64,000 nucleotides of DNA from Rufibacter ruber. Lineage in GTDB: Bacteria > Bacteroidota > Bacteroidia > Cytophagales > Hymenobacteraceae. The stretch is taken from NCBI RefSeq assembly GCF_001647275.1, contig NZ_LRMM01000009.1:1-64000 (forward strand). Direction: 5' to 3'. Below the pieces are notes generated by a model. It did not search any database, was not told the DNA's origin, and was given only the letters and a program-made list of their open reading frames with translations. Shown here piece by piece: positions 1 to 9,306 of this stretch. Numbering within the stretch: the stretch's first letter is position 1; every line of letters starts with the position of its first letter. A program made the translations under genes and the position numbers.

Positions 1-70
1 TGGGGTTTTGAAGTTTAAACCTGGCTGATTTTGGACAATGTTGAGAACAGAAAACAGAAGATACGCGCTG

Positions 71-1060
71 CTATACCAGTTCGTTTTGCACCAGGTATTC
101 GGCAATCTGAACGGCGTTGGTGGCGGCGCCCTTACGCAGGTTGTCGGCCACGATCCACATATTCAAGGTTCTCTCCTGGGTTTCGTCTCTCCTGATTCTG
201 CCTACCAGCACTTCGTCTTTGCCGTGGGCATCTTTGGGCATGGGGTACTGCAGGTTGGCCACATCATCTACTACCACCACGCCTGGGGTTTCCTGCAGAA
301 GACGGTACACGTCCTCCAGGGTGAAATCCTTCTCAAACTCTACGTTCACAGACTCAGAGTGACCGCCTACCACGGGAATGCGCACGGTGGTAGCGGTTAC
401 CTTGATAGAGTCATCGCCCATGATTTTCTTGGTCTCATTGACCATCTTCATTTCTTCTTTGGTGTAGCCGTTGGCCTCAAAGACGTCAATGTGCGGGATC
501 ACGTTCAGGTCAATCTGGTAGGCATAGGCTTTCTCGCCCTCTTTGCCGGCGCGCTCATTCATGAGCTGGTCCACGGCCTTTTTGCCCGTACCCGTTACAG
601 ACTGATAGGTGCTCACCACTATGCGCTTGATCTTGAGCGCCTGGTGCAGCAGGTTCAGGGCCACCACCATCTGTATGGTGGAGCAGTTGGGGTTGGCGAT
701 GATCTTGTCTTCCTTGGTCAGCTCTTTGGCGTTGATCTCCGGAACCACCAGCTTCTTGGTAGGGTCCATGCGCCAGGCAGAGGAATTGTCCACCACGGTG
801 GTGCCGGCCTCGGCAAACTTAGGGGCCATCTCCTTGCTCACGCTTCCGCCAGCCGAGAAAATGGCAATCTGGGGCTTCTGGGCAATGGCGTCTGCCATGC
901 TCACCACCGTGTATTCCTTGCCTTTAAAGCTCATCTTCTGGCCCACTGACTTCTCAGAGGCCACTAACAACAACTCGTCTACCGGGAAGTTACGCTCCGC
1001 CAGTACTTTCAGCATTTCGCCACCCACTAACCCGGTGGCGCCTACTACAGCTACTTTCAT
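71..1060 (-). CDS. asd: Aspartate-semialdehyde dehydrogenase
   Basis: Reduces aspartyl phosphate to aspartate semialdehyde in the cytoplasm, the branch point to lysine/diaminopimelate, threonine and methionine. The 329-residue protein has the full family length. It opens with the nucleotide-binding GATGLVG loop (residues 7-13), carries the catalytic cysteine in NPNCST (Cys126) and the substrate/catalytic RIPVVGGHS segment (Arg228, His234). ATG start with no clear Shine-Dalgarno, as is usual in Bacteroidota. It is transcribed away from the plus-strand gene at 1231 and no operon partner is visible in the window. Identification is secure. Confidence 0.97.
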   Translation of the reverse strand: MKVAVVGATGLVGGEMLKVLAERNFPVDELLLVASEKSVGQKMSFKGKEYTVVSMADAIAQKPQIAIFSAGGSVSKEMAPKFAEAGTTVVDNSSAWRMDPTKKLVVPEINAKELTKEDKIIANPNCSTIQMVVALNLLHQALKIKRIVVSTYQSVTGTGKKAVDQLMNERAGKEGEKAYAYQIDLNVIPHIDVFEANGYTKEEMKMVNETKKIMGDDSIKVTATTVRIPVVGGHSESVNVEFEKDFTLEDVYRLLQETPGVVVVDDVANLQYPMPKDAHGKDEVLVGRIRRDETQERTLNMWIVADNLRKGAATNAVQIAEYLVQNELV

Positions 1061-1132
1061 GTAAGGGTGTATCTAGATAATTAACAGTTCTATTGAGGTA
1101 AACAGGCGGTTGCTGCCAATGCTTGCCAATCT

Positions 1133-1170
1133 CTGTTTTGGCGCTATTTTCTGAAAATCAGGCCAAAAAC
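1133..1170. repeat. PAL palindrome, degenerate copy 1
   Basis: Imperfect copy of the dispersed nested palindrome (arm CTGTTTT-nGGs-CTGTTTT) between the divergent genes asd and the lamin-tail gene. The right arm reads GGCCAAAAAC and the left arm CTGTTTTGGCGC, so the stem has decayed. Confidence 0.55.
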
Positions 1171-1230
1171 GCGGGAGCCGCCTCCGCAAAGGAAACCAAC
1201 TTTTTACAATAATTAAAGTAGATCTAGGAG

Positions 1231-3801
1231 ATGAGGTCACTCTTTCTCATAATTCTTATAGGAATAGCAGGAATTTGTCAACTGCGGGCGCAGGTGCAGG
1301 AGTCTTTCTCTGACGGGGACTTCACCCAAAACCCTGCCTGGGTGGGGGATATCCCCCTTTTTCAGGTGAACGCGGCGCGGCAGCTCCAGAGCAAAGGTCC
1401 GGCCGTGACGGGCACCACTTTGCAGTTGGCCACGGCTAATCAACTGGCGGTGGGCGTGCAGTGGGAATATTACGTGCAGCTGGCACTGGCCACTTCCTCT
1501 GGAAACTACGCTGAAGTGCACCTGACAGCTGACGGCCCCGAGCTGAAAGGAAGCGTGCGTGGCTATTTTGTGCGCATGGGCGGCACAGAAGATGAGGTGA
1601 GCCTGTTTCGCAAAGACGGCAGCACCGTCACCAAAATCATAAATGGCCCTGACAAAACTATTGCCGCCTCAGACAACAGATTCTGGGTGCGGGTCACCAG
1701 AACCGCTACCCATGAATGGAGGCTGGAGCTGGATGTAACCGGTACCCGGCAAAACTATGTTCTGCAGGGCACGGTGCAGGATAGCAGGTATACCACTTCG
1801 GCGTACGCCGGAGTGGTGTTCAGGTACTCACAGGCCAACGCGCAGAAGTTCTTTTTTGATGATTTCATGGTGAGAGACGTTGCGGCCCCCTCTTTCATCT
1901 CAGTGGTGCCAGAAGGCAGCCAGGCGCTGCTGCTTACGTTTTCTGAGCCGCTCAGGGAGTCTGAGGCCAGAAATCTGGCCAACTACCGGTTGAACGGTAA
2001 CCGAACGCCAGCTGCGGTTGTGTGGCAGCAGGCAACGCCGCAGCACGTGCGGTTGCGCTTTGATGAAGAGTTTGCAACAGGGAACAACGTGCTGGAGGTG
2101 CTGCGGGCGGTAGATACTGAAGGGAATATTGCCCAAAATCTTACCGGTTCTTTTGCGTTTGCCCCGCCCGCCGCCAAAGGCGATGTGGTCATTACAGAGA
2201 TCTACGCCGATATAAATCCCTTACAGGATTTGCCTGCTGCCGAGTTCATTGAGATTTACAACCGCAGCAACAAGACCTTTAACCTGCAGGGGTGGAAATA
2301 CTCAGATGCCACGGCCAACGCCGGCACGTTTCCGGCCTATCTGCTGAAACCGGAAACCTATATAATAATATGTGCTGCAGCTGACACTTCCCTGTACAAA
2401 CCCTTCGGTTCGGTGGTGGGGTTGAACATATTTCCATCGCTCAATGACAGCGGTGATGATGTGGAGTTGTTTGATGCCGCCGGGCAGTTAATTGATCTGG
2501 TGCGCTACACCTCCTCCTGGTACCGGGAGGCGGCTAAGCGGGAGGGCGGCTGGTCTTTGGAACTGATGCAGGTGAACAGCCTCTGCACTGGTGCCTCCCA
2601 ATGGAAAGCCTCTGAGAACCCGCGGGGCGGCACACCGGGGCAGCCTAACTCCCTCCGGCAGACAGATGCCGCCGCGCCCGTGTTACTGCAGGCCTTCGCC
2701 ACCGGGCCTGAAAAGATTTGGTTGCAGTTTGATGAGCCGTTAGACAGCCTGGATGCGGCAGAGGTGAGCAAATATGCCGTCTCGCCGGGGGGTGCGGTAA
2801 GCAGGGTTCAGGTAACAGGGGCTTCTCTCTCTGAGGTTGAGCTAACCCTGGCCACCCCTTTGCAGCCCGGCAGCAGATATGTGGTGACGGTGCAGGGCCT
2901 GCGGGACTGTGCTGGGAACCGGGCAGTTGCCGGGCAGCAAAGGGTGGTGGTCTTGCCGGCGTCAGCGCAGGCAGGTGATGTGGTAGTGAATGAGATCCTG
3001 TTTAACCCCAGAACGGGTGGCGTTGATTTTGTGGAGCTGGTAAACAGAAGCGGCAAGGTGGTAAGCCTGCAGAACTGGCGGCTGGCCAACAGGGAGGCTG
3101 GGGGTGTGGCAAATGAGCGGGTGATCACGGCCCAGCCGCTGTTGCTGGAGCCGGGGCAGTACCTGGTGCTGACTTCTTCGCCCGAAGTCCTGCTGCGGGA
3201 ATACCCGGCCGGGAACGCAGAGAGGTTCTGGGGAATGGGATCGCTCCCGTCTTATCCAGATGCCGCCGGTACGGTGGTGCTCCTGTTGCCAGACAGAGCC
3301 GTGGCAGATGAGGTGGGCTACCAAAGTTCCCAGCACTTCAGGCTGATCAGTGATGCCGAAGGGGTTTCGTTGGAGCGTATCTCGGTCACCGGCCCCTCGG
3401 TTGCGGCAAATTTCCATTCGGCGGCCACGCCAGTAGGCGCCACTCCCGGTTATGAGAACTCGCAAGCCCAACGTGTTGCCGCTACGGGCAAGTTGACCCT
3501 TACCCCCAAGACGTTCACCCCAGACGGTGACGGGCAGGATGATGCCCTTCTGCTGCAGTTTAACCTTCCGCAGCCCGGTTTTGCCGCTACCGTTACCATT
3601 TTTGATGCCCACGGCAGGCTGGTGCGGAAACTGGCGGGCAATACTTTGCTGGGCGCAGAAACGCTGCTGCAGTGGGACGGCCTCACTGACACCGGGGGCA
3701 AAGCTGCTGTTGGGTACTATGTGGTGCTGGTGGAGCTGTTCAACCTGCAGGGAGGCAGGGAGGTGCTGAAAGAAACCGCCGTGGTGGGTGGCCGTTTTTG
3801 A
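1231..3801 (+). CDS. Secreted lamin-tail-domain protein with Ig-like repeats and gliding-type C-terminus
   Basis: An 856-residue exported protein. A signal peptide (residues 1-20, ending LRAQ) leads a laminin-G/concanavalin-like N-terminal region (about 22-215). Then two repeats of an Ig-like module plus a lamin-tail domain follow: Ig 217-315, LTD 316-468 (GDVVITEIY... EFIEIYNRS), Ig 480-580, LTD 580-740 (GDVVVNEILF... DFVELVNRS). The C-terminus (753-856) has the TFTPDGDG start and GYYVVLVEL end of FlgD/CHU-type Ig domains that often sit at the end of surface or secreted Bacteroidota proteins. LTD proteins of this layout are thought to be cell-surface or extracellular and are sometimes linked to nucleases or adhesion. 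No catalytic motif is seen here. AGGAG directly abuts the chosen ATG, so the start is not certain. A PAL palindrome overlaps the stop codon. Confidence 0.8.
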   Translation: MRSLFLIILIGIAGICQLRAQVQESFSDGDFTQNPAWVGDIPLFQVNAARQLQSKGPAVTGTTLQLATANQLAVGVQWEYYVQLALATSSGNYAEVHLTADGPELKGSVRGYFVRMGGTEDEVSLFRKDGSTVTKIINGPDKTIAASDNRFWVRVTRTATHEWRLELDVTGTRQNYVLQGTVQDSRYTTSAYAGVVFRYSQANAQKFFFDDFMVRDVAAPSFISVVPEGSQALLLTFSEPLRESEARNLANYRLNGNRTPAAVVWQQATPQHVRLRFDEEFATGNNVLEVLRAVDTEGNIAQNLTGSFAFAPPAAKGDVVITEIYADINPLQDLPAAEFIEIYNRSNKTFNLQGWKYSDATANAGTFPAYLLKPETYIIICAAADTSLYKPFGSVVGLNIFPSLNDSGDDVELFDAAGQLIDLVRYTSSWYREAAKREGGWSLELMQVNSLCTGASQWKASENPRGGTPGQPNSLRQTDAAAPVLLQAFATGPEKIWLQFDEPLDSLDAAEVSKYAVSPGGAVSRVQVTGASLSEVELTLATPLQPGSRYVVTVQGLRDCAGNRAVAGQQRVVVLPASAQAGDVVVNEILFNPRTGGVDFVELVNRSGKVVSLQNWRLANREAGGVANERVITAQPLLLEPGQYLVLTSSPEVLLREYPAGNAERFWGMGSLPSYPDAAGTVVLLLPDRAVADEVGYQSSQHFRLISDAEGVSLERISVTGPSVAANFHSAATPVGATPGYENSQAQRVAATGKLTLTPKTFTPDGDGQDDALLLQFNLPQPGFAATVTIFDAHGRLVRKLAGNTLLGAETLLQWDGLTDTGGKAAVGYYVVLVELFNLQGGREVLKETAVVGGRF

Positions 3802-3831
3802 CCTGTTTTCAGAAAAACAGGCCAAAAACAG
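3793..3831. repeat. PAL palindrome copy 2, overlapping a stop codon
   Basis: Nested palindrome; the right arm AAAACAGGCCAAAAACAG is intact and the left arm is slightly decayed. The TGA stop of the lamin-tail gene (3799-3801) lies inside the left arm. Confidence 0.8.
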
Positions 3832-3850
3832 AAAGCTGCGCTTGGGGCTG

Positions 3851-3882
3851 TTTGAAATCACCTTTCCTTTTCAGAATCTTTG
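3851..3882 (+). promoter_or_regulatory. Candidate Bacteroidota promoter of the TSUP permease gene
   Basis: TTTG at 3851-3854, then 20 bases, then AATCTTTG at 3875-3882, one mismatch from TAnnTTTG. If used, transcription would begin near 3889. This argues that the TTG at 3880 is part of the -7 box and that translation starts at the GTG at 3919. Confidence 0.45.
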
Positions 3883-3918
3883 TGGCCTAACCGCCCGCTC
3901 TGGGTTAATATTTGCGCC

Positions 3919-4674
3919 GTGGAGATTGTGTACCTGTGCCTGTTTGCCTTCTTGGCAGGTTTGATTGATTCTGTTGTAGGTGGGGGAGGCCTCATTCAAC
4001 TGCCCGCCCTTTTTGTGTTTCTGCCCCACGTGCCTATTCCCACGGTCTTTGGTACCGGTAAGCTTTCCAGCATAGCCGGCACTACCGTTTCTATGTGGCG
4101 GTACGCGCGCAACGTGGAGATTAACTGGCGCGCCCTGCTGCCGGCCGCGGTAACCGCCTTTGTCTTCTCCTTTCTGGGGGCCCGCGCCCTCAGCCACTTT
4201 GACGCCGACCTGCTGCGGCCCCTGATTCTGGTTCTTCTGATCTCGGTGGCTGTTTACACCTTTTTTCGGAAAGACTTCGGGGCGATTCACTCCCCCAAGC
4301 TCCCGCCCGGCAAGGAGCTGTGGTACGGGGTGGCAGTAGGGCTGGTGATTGGGTTCTATGACGGTTTCTTTGGCCCCGGTACCGGTAGTTTTCTCATGTT
4401 CATTTTTGTAGGCGTTTTCGGGTTTAACTTTCTGGCGGCTTCGGCCTCTGCCAAAGTGGTGAATGTGGCCACCAATCTTTCGGCGTTGCTCTATTTTGGG
4501 TACAAAGGGTACATCCTGTACCATATTGGAATTCCCATGGCCGTGAGCAGTGTCTTGGGCTCCATGGTGGGGACCCGTATTGCGTTGGCGAAAGGCTCTG
4601 GGTTTGTGAGAAAGCTGTTTCTGGTGGTGGTGGCGGCCATTATTCTCAAGTTTGCCTATGATACGTTTTCATAA
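3919..4674 (+). CDS. TSUP-family (TauE/SafE) membrane permease
   Basis: A polytopic inner-membrane protein of the TauE/SafE family, which exports or imports sulfite, sulfonates or related organic anions. The substrate cannot be read from the sequence. From the GTG at 3919 it has 251 residues and about eight hydrophobic segments. The family hallmark glycine-rich motif near the N-terminus (AGLIDSVVGGGGLIQLPAL) recurs in the second half as GFYDGFFGPGTGSF, the usual internal repeat. An upstream in-frame TTG (3880) would add 13 residues but overlaps a likely -7 promoter box. The gene stands alone between two PAL palindromes. Confidence 0.85.
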   Translation: MEIVYLCLFAFLAGLIDSVVGGGGLIQLPALFVFLPHVPIPTVFGTGKLSSIAGTTVSMWRYARNVEINWRALLPAAVTAFVFSFLGARALSHFDADLLRPLILVLLISVAVYTFFRKDFGAIHSPKLPPGKELWYGVAVGLVIGFYDGFFGPGTGSFLMFIFVGVFGFNFLAASASAKVVNVATNLSALLYFGYKGYILYHIGIPMAVSSVLGSMVGTRIALAKGSGFVRKLFLVVVAAIILKFAYDTFS

Positions 4675-4678
4675 TGCG

Positions 4679-4718
4679 CTGTTTTAGGCCTGTTTTTGGG
4701 AAAACAGGCCTAAAACAG
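4679..4718. repeat. PAL palindrome copy 3 (perfect 18-bp stem)
   Basis: Left arm CTGTTTTAGGCCTGTTTT, four-base loop, right arm AAAACAGGCCTAAAACAG: a perfect stem. It lies 5 bases after the TSUP stop codon. There is no T-tract after the stem, so it is not a classic intrinsic terminator. Confidence 0.9.
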
Positions 4719-4823
4719 CTACTCAATTGTGAGTATTCTTTTGCCGCCTGTTTGAAAGTTTCTGATTTATACAGAAGTTAGCATGTTGAGAAATTTAATT
4801 AAGACAGACAACAAAAAATCAGA

Positions 4824-5927
4824 ATGAGAAAATCTCTACTTAAAAAAGTGTTATGGGCTCTACCCGTGGTGGGGCTTTTTCTAGCCTTGCCCTCTGCGCA
4901 GGCGCAGGATGAGGTGGGTGATTTTATCAGGGCTAACCAGAGCGATGCCAACAAGTTAATCAAAGCCTATGCAGATCCTGTGGGGAAGGCTTTGGGCCAC
5001 AGCCTGAACGGAGGCTGGTTCAACTCAGGCAAAGCCATGGGGTTGGGCCGCTTTGACATCCGTATTTTTGGTACGGCCACCTTTGCCCCAGATGAAGCCA
5101 AGACCTTTGACCTGGCTACCCTTGGTCTGAGTGACCAGGTAGTGGTTTCTGGTAAGTCCACTACTGCGCCCACGTTCTTCGGGCGTGATGAAGACGGCCC
5201 TGAATTGACCATTTATGCCAAGACAAGAACACCTGCCGGGGTAGAAATAAAACAGGAGGTTGCCAGTTTCAACTCGCCTCCGGGTTCTGGGATAGATATA
5301 TTGCCTTTCCCTATTGCGCAGCTAAGCGTAGGCCTTATCAAAGACACAGAGATTGCCGTCCGCTTTGTGCCGAATACCAAATTTGATGATTTTGAGGCCG
5401 GCCTCTGGGGGGTGGGTTTGAAGCACGGCATCAAACAGTGGATTCCGGTACTAAGCAAAGTGCCTGGTTTTGACATAACGGTGTTTGGCGGCTATACCAA
5501 TCTTAAAAGTGCCTACCGCGGCATAGAGGTAACCCCTGAGGCTGCTGACAACCCTTCTGCTGCGCAGAGCGCCCCGGGCTACTATGATGGCCAGGGCATT
5601 GAACTGACCACTAAAGCCTGGACAGCCAGTCTGGTTGCCTCCAAAACATTAAGTGTGATCACCGGCTATGCCGGGATGAAGTATAGCAACGTGCAGACTG
5701 ATTTGACAGCGGTGGGAAGGTATCCGGTTCCTTCTATCAGGTCTACGCCTCCTTACCAAAGGTACGTAGAAGATATCACTGAGCCCATTGATGTTTCCAT
5801 GAAAGACAGTCAGTTTGGGCTGAATGCTGGCCTGCGTTTGAAACTGGCGTTCTTTTCAATCTACGGAGAGTACACTTTTGCAAAATACTCTACCGCTATG
5901 GCTGGGATAGGCTTCGGCTGGAATTAA
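4824..5927 (+). CDS. Outer-membrane beta-barrel protein (DUF6588-like)
   Basis: A 367-residue protein with a clear signal peptide (residues 1-27, cleavage after AQAQ). After a helical start (FIRANQSDANKLIKAY), the protein is rich in alternating-hydrophobic strands and glycines, ending in GIGFGWN, typical of an outer-membrane barrel. It resembles the uncharacterised DUF6588 family of Bacteroidota by its start (FI..NQSDANKLI..Y..P.G..LG..LN.GW) and its repeated strand pattern; that family name is from memory. Function unknown. It is followed by a strong intrinsic terminator and so looks monocistronic. Confidence 0.65.
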   Translation: MRKSLLKKVLWALPVVGLFLALPSAQAQDEVGDFIRANQSDANKLIKAYADPVGKALGHSLNGGWFNSGKAMGLGRFDIRIFGTATFAPDEAKTFDLATLGLSDQVVVSGKSTTAPTFFGRDEDGPELTIYAKTRTPAGVEIKQEVASFNSPPGSGIDILPFPIAQLSVGLIKDTEIAVRFVPNTKFDDFEAGLWGVGLKHGIKQWIPVLSKVPGFDITVFGGYTNLKSAYRGIEVTPEAADNPSAAQSAPGYYDGQGIELTTKAWTASLVASKTLSVITGYAGMKYSNVQTDLTAVGRYPVPSIRSTPPYQRYVEDITEPIDVSMKDSQFGLNAGLRLKLAFFSIYGEYTFAKYSTAMAGIGFGWN

Positions 5928-5938
5928 AAAGTTAGGTT

Positions 5939-5992
5939 CCCAAACAGAAGAGCCCCCTGCTTTACATAAGCAGGGGGCTCTTCCTGTTTGGG
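5939..5992 (+). terminator. Strong hairpin terminator
   Basis: Long near-perfect hairpin beginning CCCAAACAG, with core arms AGAGCCCCCTGCTT and AAGCAGGGGGCTCT around the loop TACAT, ending CTGTTTGGG. It starts 11 bases after the stop codon of the barrel protein gene. Confidence 0.85.
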
Positions 5993-6193
5993 AGTGGAGA
6001 TATTTGGTGATTGTGTAAGTATAGAGTTGCTGTCTTGTGAATAGTGTAAAGTTATTTAATTATTGTTGTCATATTTTAAATATAAGCTAAACAAACTTTA
6101 TTAAAAATAATAATAAGTCATAGAAGCGGGATGAAGGGTTACGTAGTCGGCTGAATAAAGTTGCTTGTTCTGTGAAAAATTAAATGTTAAGAC

Positions 6194-6224
6194 TTTGTTA
6201 ATATTGAGCCGGTGCTTATATTTG
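6194..6224 (+). promoter_or_regulatory. Perfect Bacteroidota promoter for the susC operon
   Basis: TTTG at 6194-6197, 19-base spacer, TATATTTG at 6217-6224, exactly matching TTTG-N17-23-TAnnTTTG. Predicted start near 6231 gives a leader of about 35 bases before the ATG at 6266. The rest of the 5993-6193 gap is AT-rich with nothing else recognised. Confidence 0.8.
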
Positions 6225-6265
6225 GTTATTAACAATAATTATCTACAAACAAACCTTAAAACCAA

Positions 6266-9200
6266 ATGAAGAAAGCTTTACTATTCAGCTTCGTGTTTGT
6301 GTTAGCGCTTGTGGGGCAGGCGTGGGCGCAGAACCGAACTGTAACAGGACGAGTGACTGACGCGCAATCAGGAGAGGGAATGCCTGGTGTGACAGTTCAA
6401 CTCAAAGGTACCAGTACCGCATCTCCAACAGATGTGAATGGTAGCTACTCTATCAACGTGCCATCTGCGGGTGGAACCCTGGTGTTCTCCTTTATAGGGT
6501 ATACCAATCAAGAAGTGGCAGTTGGTTCTCAGTCAACTGTGAATGTGCGCCTGGCGGCAGATAACCGCCAAATCTCAGAGATTGTTGTAACCGGTTATGG
6601 TGTGCAGGAAAAGCGGGAAGTGGCTGGTTCAATTGCGCAAGTATCAGGTGCTTCTTTTGAAAATCAACCAATAGCTTCGCTTGACAAAGCCCTTCAAGGA
6701 AGAGCTGCCGGGGTGGTGGTTCAATCAGCCAACGGTTTGCCAGGGGGAGCTATTAATGTGCAGATTCGTGGAGTTGGATCTATCAACGCTAGTACTACTC
6801 CGCTTTATATTGTTGACGGTGTGCAGCTGAACGTGTCAGATCGTGCCTCATTTACCCAGTCAAATCCATTGGCTTCAATCAATACCAATGATATAGAGTC
6901 TATTGAAGTAATTAAAGATGCAGCAACGGCTGCTGTTTATGGTTCTCAGGCGGCTAATGGAGTTGTTATAATTACTACTAAGAGAGGTAAGGCTGGTAGG
7001 ACTAAATTTACAGCAAATGTTTATGGAGGTGTGTCAGAGCCTCTTAAATACTTTGATGTGCTAAATACACAGCAACTTTATACCCAGAAAATAGAAGCTT
7101 ATTCTAACTACGGATATAGCTTAGCAAATGCTAGAATTTTGGCTCGTAGAGATTTTGGGCTTGCGGACGCCGCCCCAGATACAGAAATTTCTGCTCTACC
7201 TACCTATGATTGGCAGCGTGAGGTTTTTCGTACTGGAAAAGTAAGGAATTATGAACTTTCAGCCAGTGGAGGGAATGAGAAAACCCTATTCTATATCTCT
7301 GGTGGTTATAATAAGCAGGAAGCGATAGCTACTAAAGCTGATTTTGAAAGGGCTACGTTACGAATGAATGTTAACCATAATGCTACGGATAAACTTTCTT
7401 TTGAGACAAACCTGAATCTGAGTACCATTTTACAAAATGCTCCTTTTACTGTTTCAGGAACATCTATTGGGGGAGGGCCTTTCGCTGCAAGCTTGATATT
7501 GCCATCTAACCCATTCAGAAAAGAAGATGGAACTTATTATGGTTTACCAGGTACAACACCTTCCTTTAGAGGTGTTTTAAATCAAAATGTTTTGGCTGTG
7601 AATGAGTTTAATGAGGCTACTCAGAGAACTAATGCGGTGATAGGTACGTTTGCTTTTGCATATAAAATTCTACCATCATTAAACTTCCGTTCTTCTTACA
7701 GCTTAGATTACAACTTGACACAAGGTTTCTCTTACCGTGACCCAAGAACTCAAGATGGCTTTGCTAGAAGAGGTTTAGCACAACAACAGTCTGATTGGAA
7801 TACCAATTTTCAAACCGTGCAGTTATTGACGTATGGTGCCCGCTTTGCAGAAGTACATAAAGTAGATGCCCAATTGGGTTTTGAATACAGAAGTGACCAA
7901 AATGAAGGTTTCTCTGCCTCAGCAGATAACTTTCCTTCCTTTGAATTTCAAAACATCAACTCAGCAGCGAACCCGGTAAGTACAGGTGGTTTCCAAACGG
8001 GTTATAAGCGTACCGCTGTGTTTGGAACCTTAGGATACGTATTTAATGGCAAATATTCTGTTAAAGGTACCTTGCGGTATGACGGTTCTTCTAGATTTGG
8101 TGCTAACAACAGATTTGGTCTATTCCCGGGTATTGCAGCAGCATGGAATATTTCTGAGGAAAGCTTTATGGAATCCTTTGACTGGGTTAATAACTTAAAG
8201 CTAAGAGCAAGCTGGGGAAGGAATGGGCGTGATGGTATAGGTAACTTTGATGCCCGGTATTTGTATAGCGGCGCGGGTGTATATGGCGGTGCATCTGGTA
8301 TAGGGCCAAGTGGCTTACCTAATCCAGATTTGAAATGGGAAGTGCGGGAAATGATTGATTTAGGTATAGATTTTGCTTTCTTGTCAAATAGGGTTTCCGG
8401 TACAATTGGTGGGTTCTTTGAAACCAATGACGATCTGTTATTCTCTCAACCACTGCCTACTACCTCTGGTTACTCATCAGTTAGAGTCAATGTTGGGGCA
8501 TTGGAGCAAAGGGGGCTTGAGTTTGAATTGAATACAGTAAATCTAGATCTAAATGGTTTCCAGTGGAAAACCAATTTTAACTATACTTTTATTCACAATG
8601 AAGTAACTAAATTGTATGGTGGACAGCAAGTGCTGCCTTCTGACCCTTCTTTGCGTGTAGGTGAGGACATTGGTACCATCTGGTCTTATTCATATGCGGG
8701 TGTTAATCCAGCTACTGGCCGCCCAATGTGGCATGATGCAAATGGTAATATAACGTATCAACCAGCAGCTTCTACTGACAGAAGAATTATTGGTAGCACG
8801 CGCCCTAAACATACGGGTGGTTTGACAAATACAGTTTCCTACAAAGGATTTGACTTGGATTTCTTGTTCCAGTATCAGTATGGAAGAAGACAATCTGATG
8901 GGCAGGTGAACTTTTTGTTGGAGAATGGTACTAGAAACCTGAACGCTTTCACTGACATCTTCAATAGAAGATGGACAACACCTGGGCAAATTACAGATGT
9001 TCCAAGACCGTACTACACAGGTGCTGAAGATCAGGGGTCTAATCACATATTAGGTTCTACCAGAACATTCCGTAAGACAGATTACATCAGATTGAAAACA
9101 GTCCAGTTTGGGTATAATTTCACAGAAGGGCTGTTGTCTAAGGTACACTTAAAGTCTGGACGCGTGTATGTGCAAGGCACCAACTTGTTCACGTATGATG

Positions 9201-9295
9201 ATCATTTGGGGTATGACCCTGAATATTTCGGTGAAGCAACTGGTATAGTTCCTCAGTCTAAAAATGTAACAGTGGGCTTGCAAATAGGCTTTTAA
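6266..9295 (+). CDS. SusC/RagA-family TonB-dependent outer-membrane receptor
   Basis: Outer-membrane transporter that, with its SusD partner, imports glycans, peptides or other oligomers using TonB energy. The protein has 1009 residues: signal peptide 1-21, carboxypeptidase-regulatory-like domain about 23-100 (GRVTDAQSGEGMPGVTV, FSFIGY), a TonB-box-like segment EIVVTGYG near 106-113, the plug domain to about 250 with the family marker NGVVIITTKRG, then a long beta-barrel ending in the aromatic VGLQIGF. It is followed after 11 bases by susD and then a lipoprotein gene. Base composition is visibly more AT-rich than the flanking genes. No degradative enzyme, ECF sigma or hybrid two-component regulator lies beside it, so the substrate cannot be inferred. 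Confidence 0.95.
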   Translation: MKKALLFSFVFVLALVGQAWAQNRTVTGRVTDAQSGEGMPGVTVQLKGTSTASPTDVNGSYSINVPSAGGTLVFSFIGYTNQEVAVGSQSTVNVRLAADNRQISEIVVTGYGVQEKREVAGSIAQVSGASFENQPIASLDKALQGRAAGVVVQSANGLPGGAINVQIRGVGSINASTTPLYIVDGVQLNVSDRASFTQSNPLASINTNDIESIEVIKDAATAAVYGSQAANGVVIITTKRGKAGRTKFTANVYGGVSEPLKYFDVLNTQQLYTQKIEAYSNYGYSLANARILARRDFGLADAAPDTEISALPTYDWQREVFRTGKVRNYELSASGGNEKTLFYISGGYNKQEAIATKADFERATLRMNVNHNATDKLSFETNLNLSTILQNAPFTVSGTSIGGGPFAASLILPSNPFRKEDGTYYGLPGTTPSFRGVLNQNVLAVNEFNEATQRTNAVIGTFAFAYKILPSLNFRSSYSLDYNLTQGFSYRDPRTQDGFARRGLAQQQSDWNTNFQTVQLLTYGARFAEVHKVDAQLGFEYRSDQNEGFSASADNFPSFEFQNINSAANPVSTGGFQTGYKRTAVFGTLGYVFNGKYSVKGTLRYDGSSRFGANNRFGLFPGIAAAWNISEESFMESFDWVNNLKLRASWGRNGRDGIGNFDARYLYSGAGVYGGASGIGPSGLPNPDLKWEVREMIDLGIDFAFLSNRVSGTIGGFFETNDDLLFSQPLPTTSGYSSVRVNVGALEQRGLEFELNTVNLDLNGFQWKTNFNYTFIHNEVTKLYGGQQVLPSDPSLRVGEDIGTIWSYSYAGVNPATGRPMWHDANGNITYQPAASTDRRIIGSTRPKHTGGLTNTVSYKGFDLDFLFQYQYGRRQSDGQVNFLLENGTRNLNAFTDIFNRRWTTPGQITDVPRPYYTGAEDQGSNHILGSTRTFRKTDYIRLKTVQFGYNFTEGLLSKVHLKSGRVYVQGTNLFTYDDHLGYDPEYFGEATGIVPQSKNVTVGLQIGF

Positions 9296-9306
9296 TTATT
9301 ATTAAA

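Noticed and set aside
38-949. Long plus-strand open frame over asd
   Set aside because: It lies antisense to the well-supported asd gene, has a histidine/glycine-rich shadow composition and no recognisable domain.
3871-4524. Minus-strand open frame over the TSUP permease
   Set aside because: Antisense to a clear membrane protein, with low-complexity composition and no family match.
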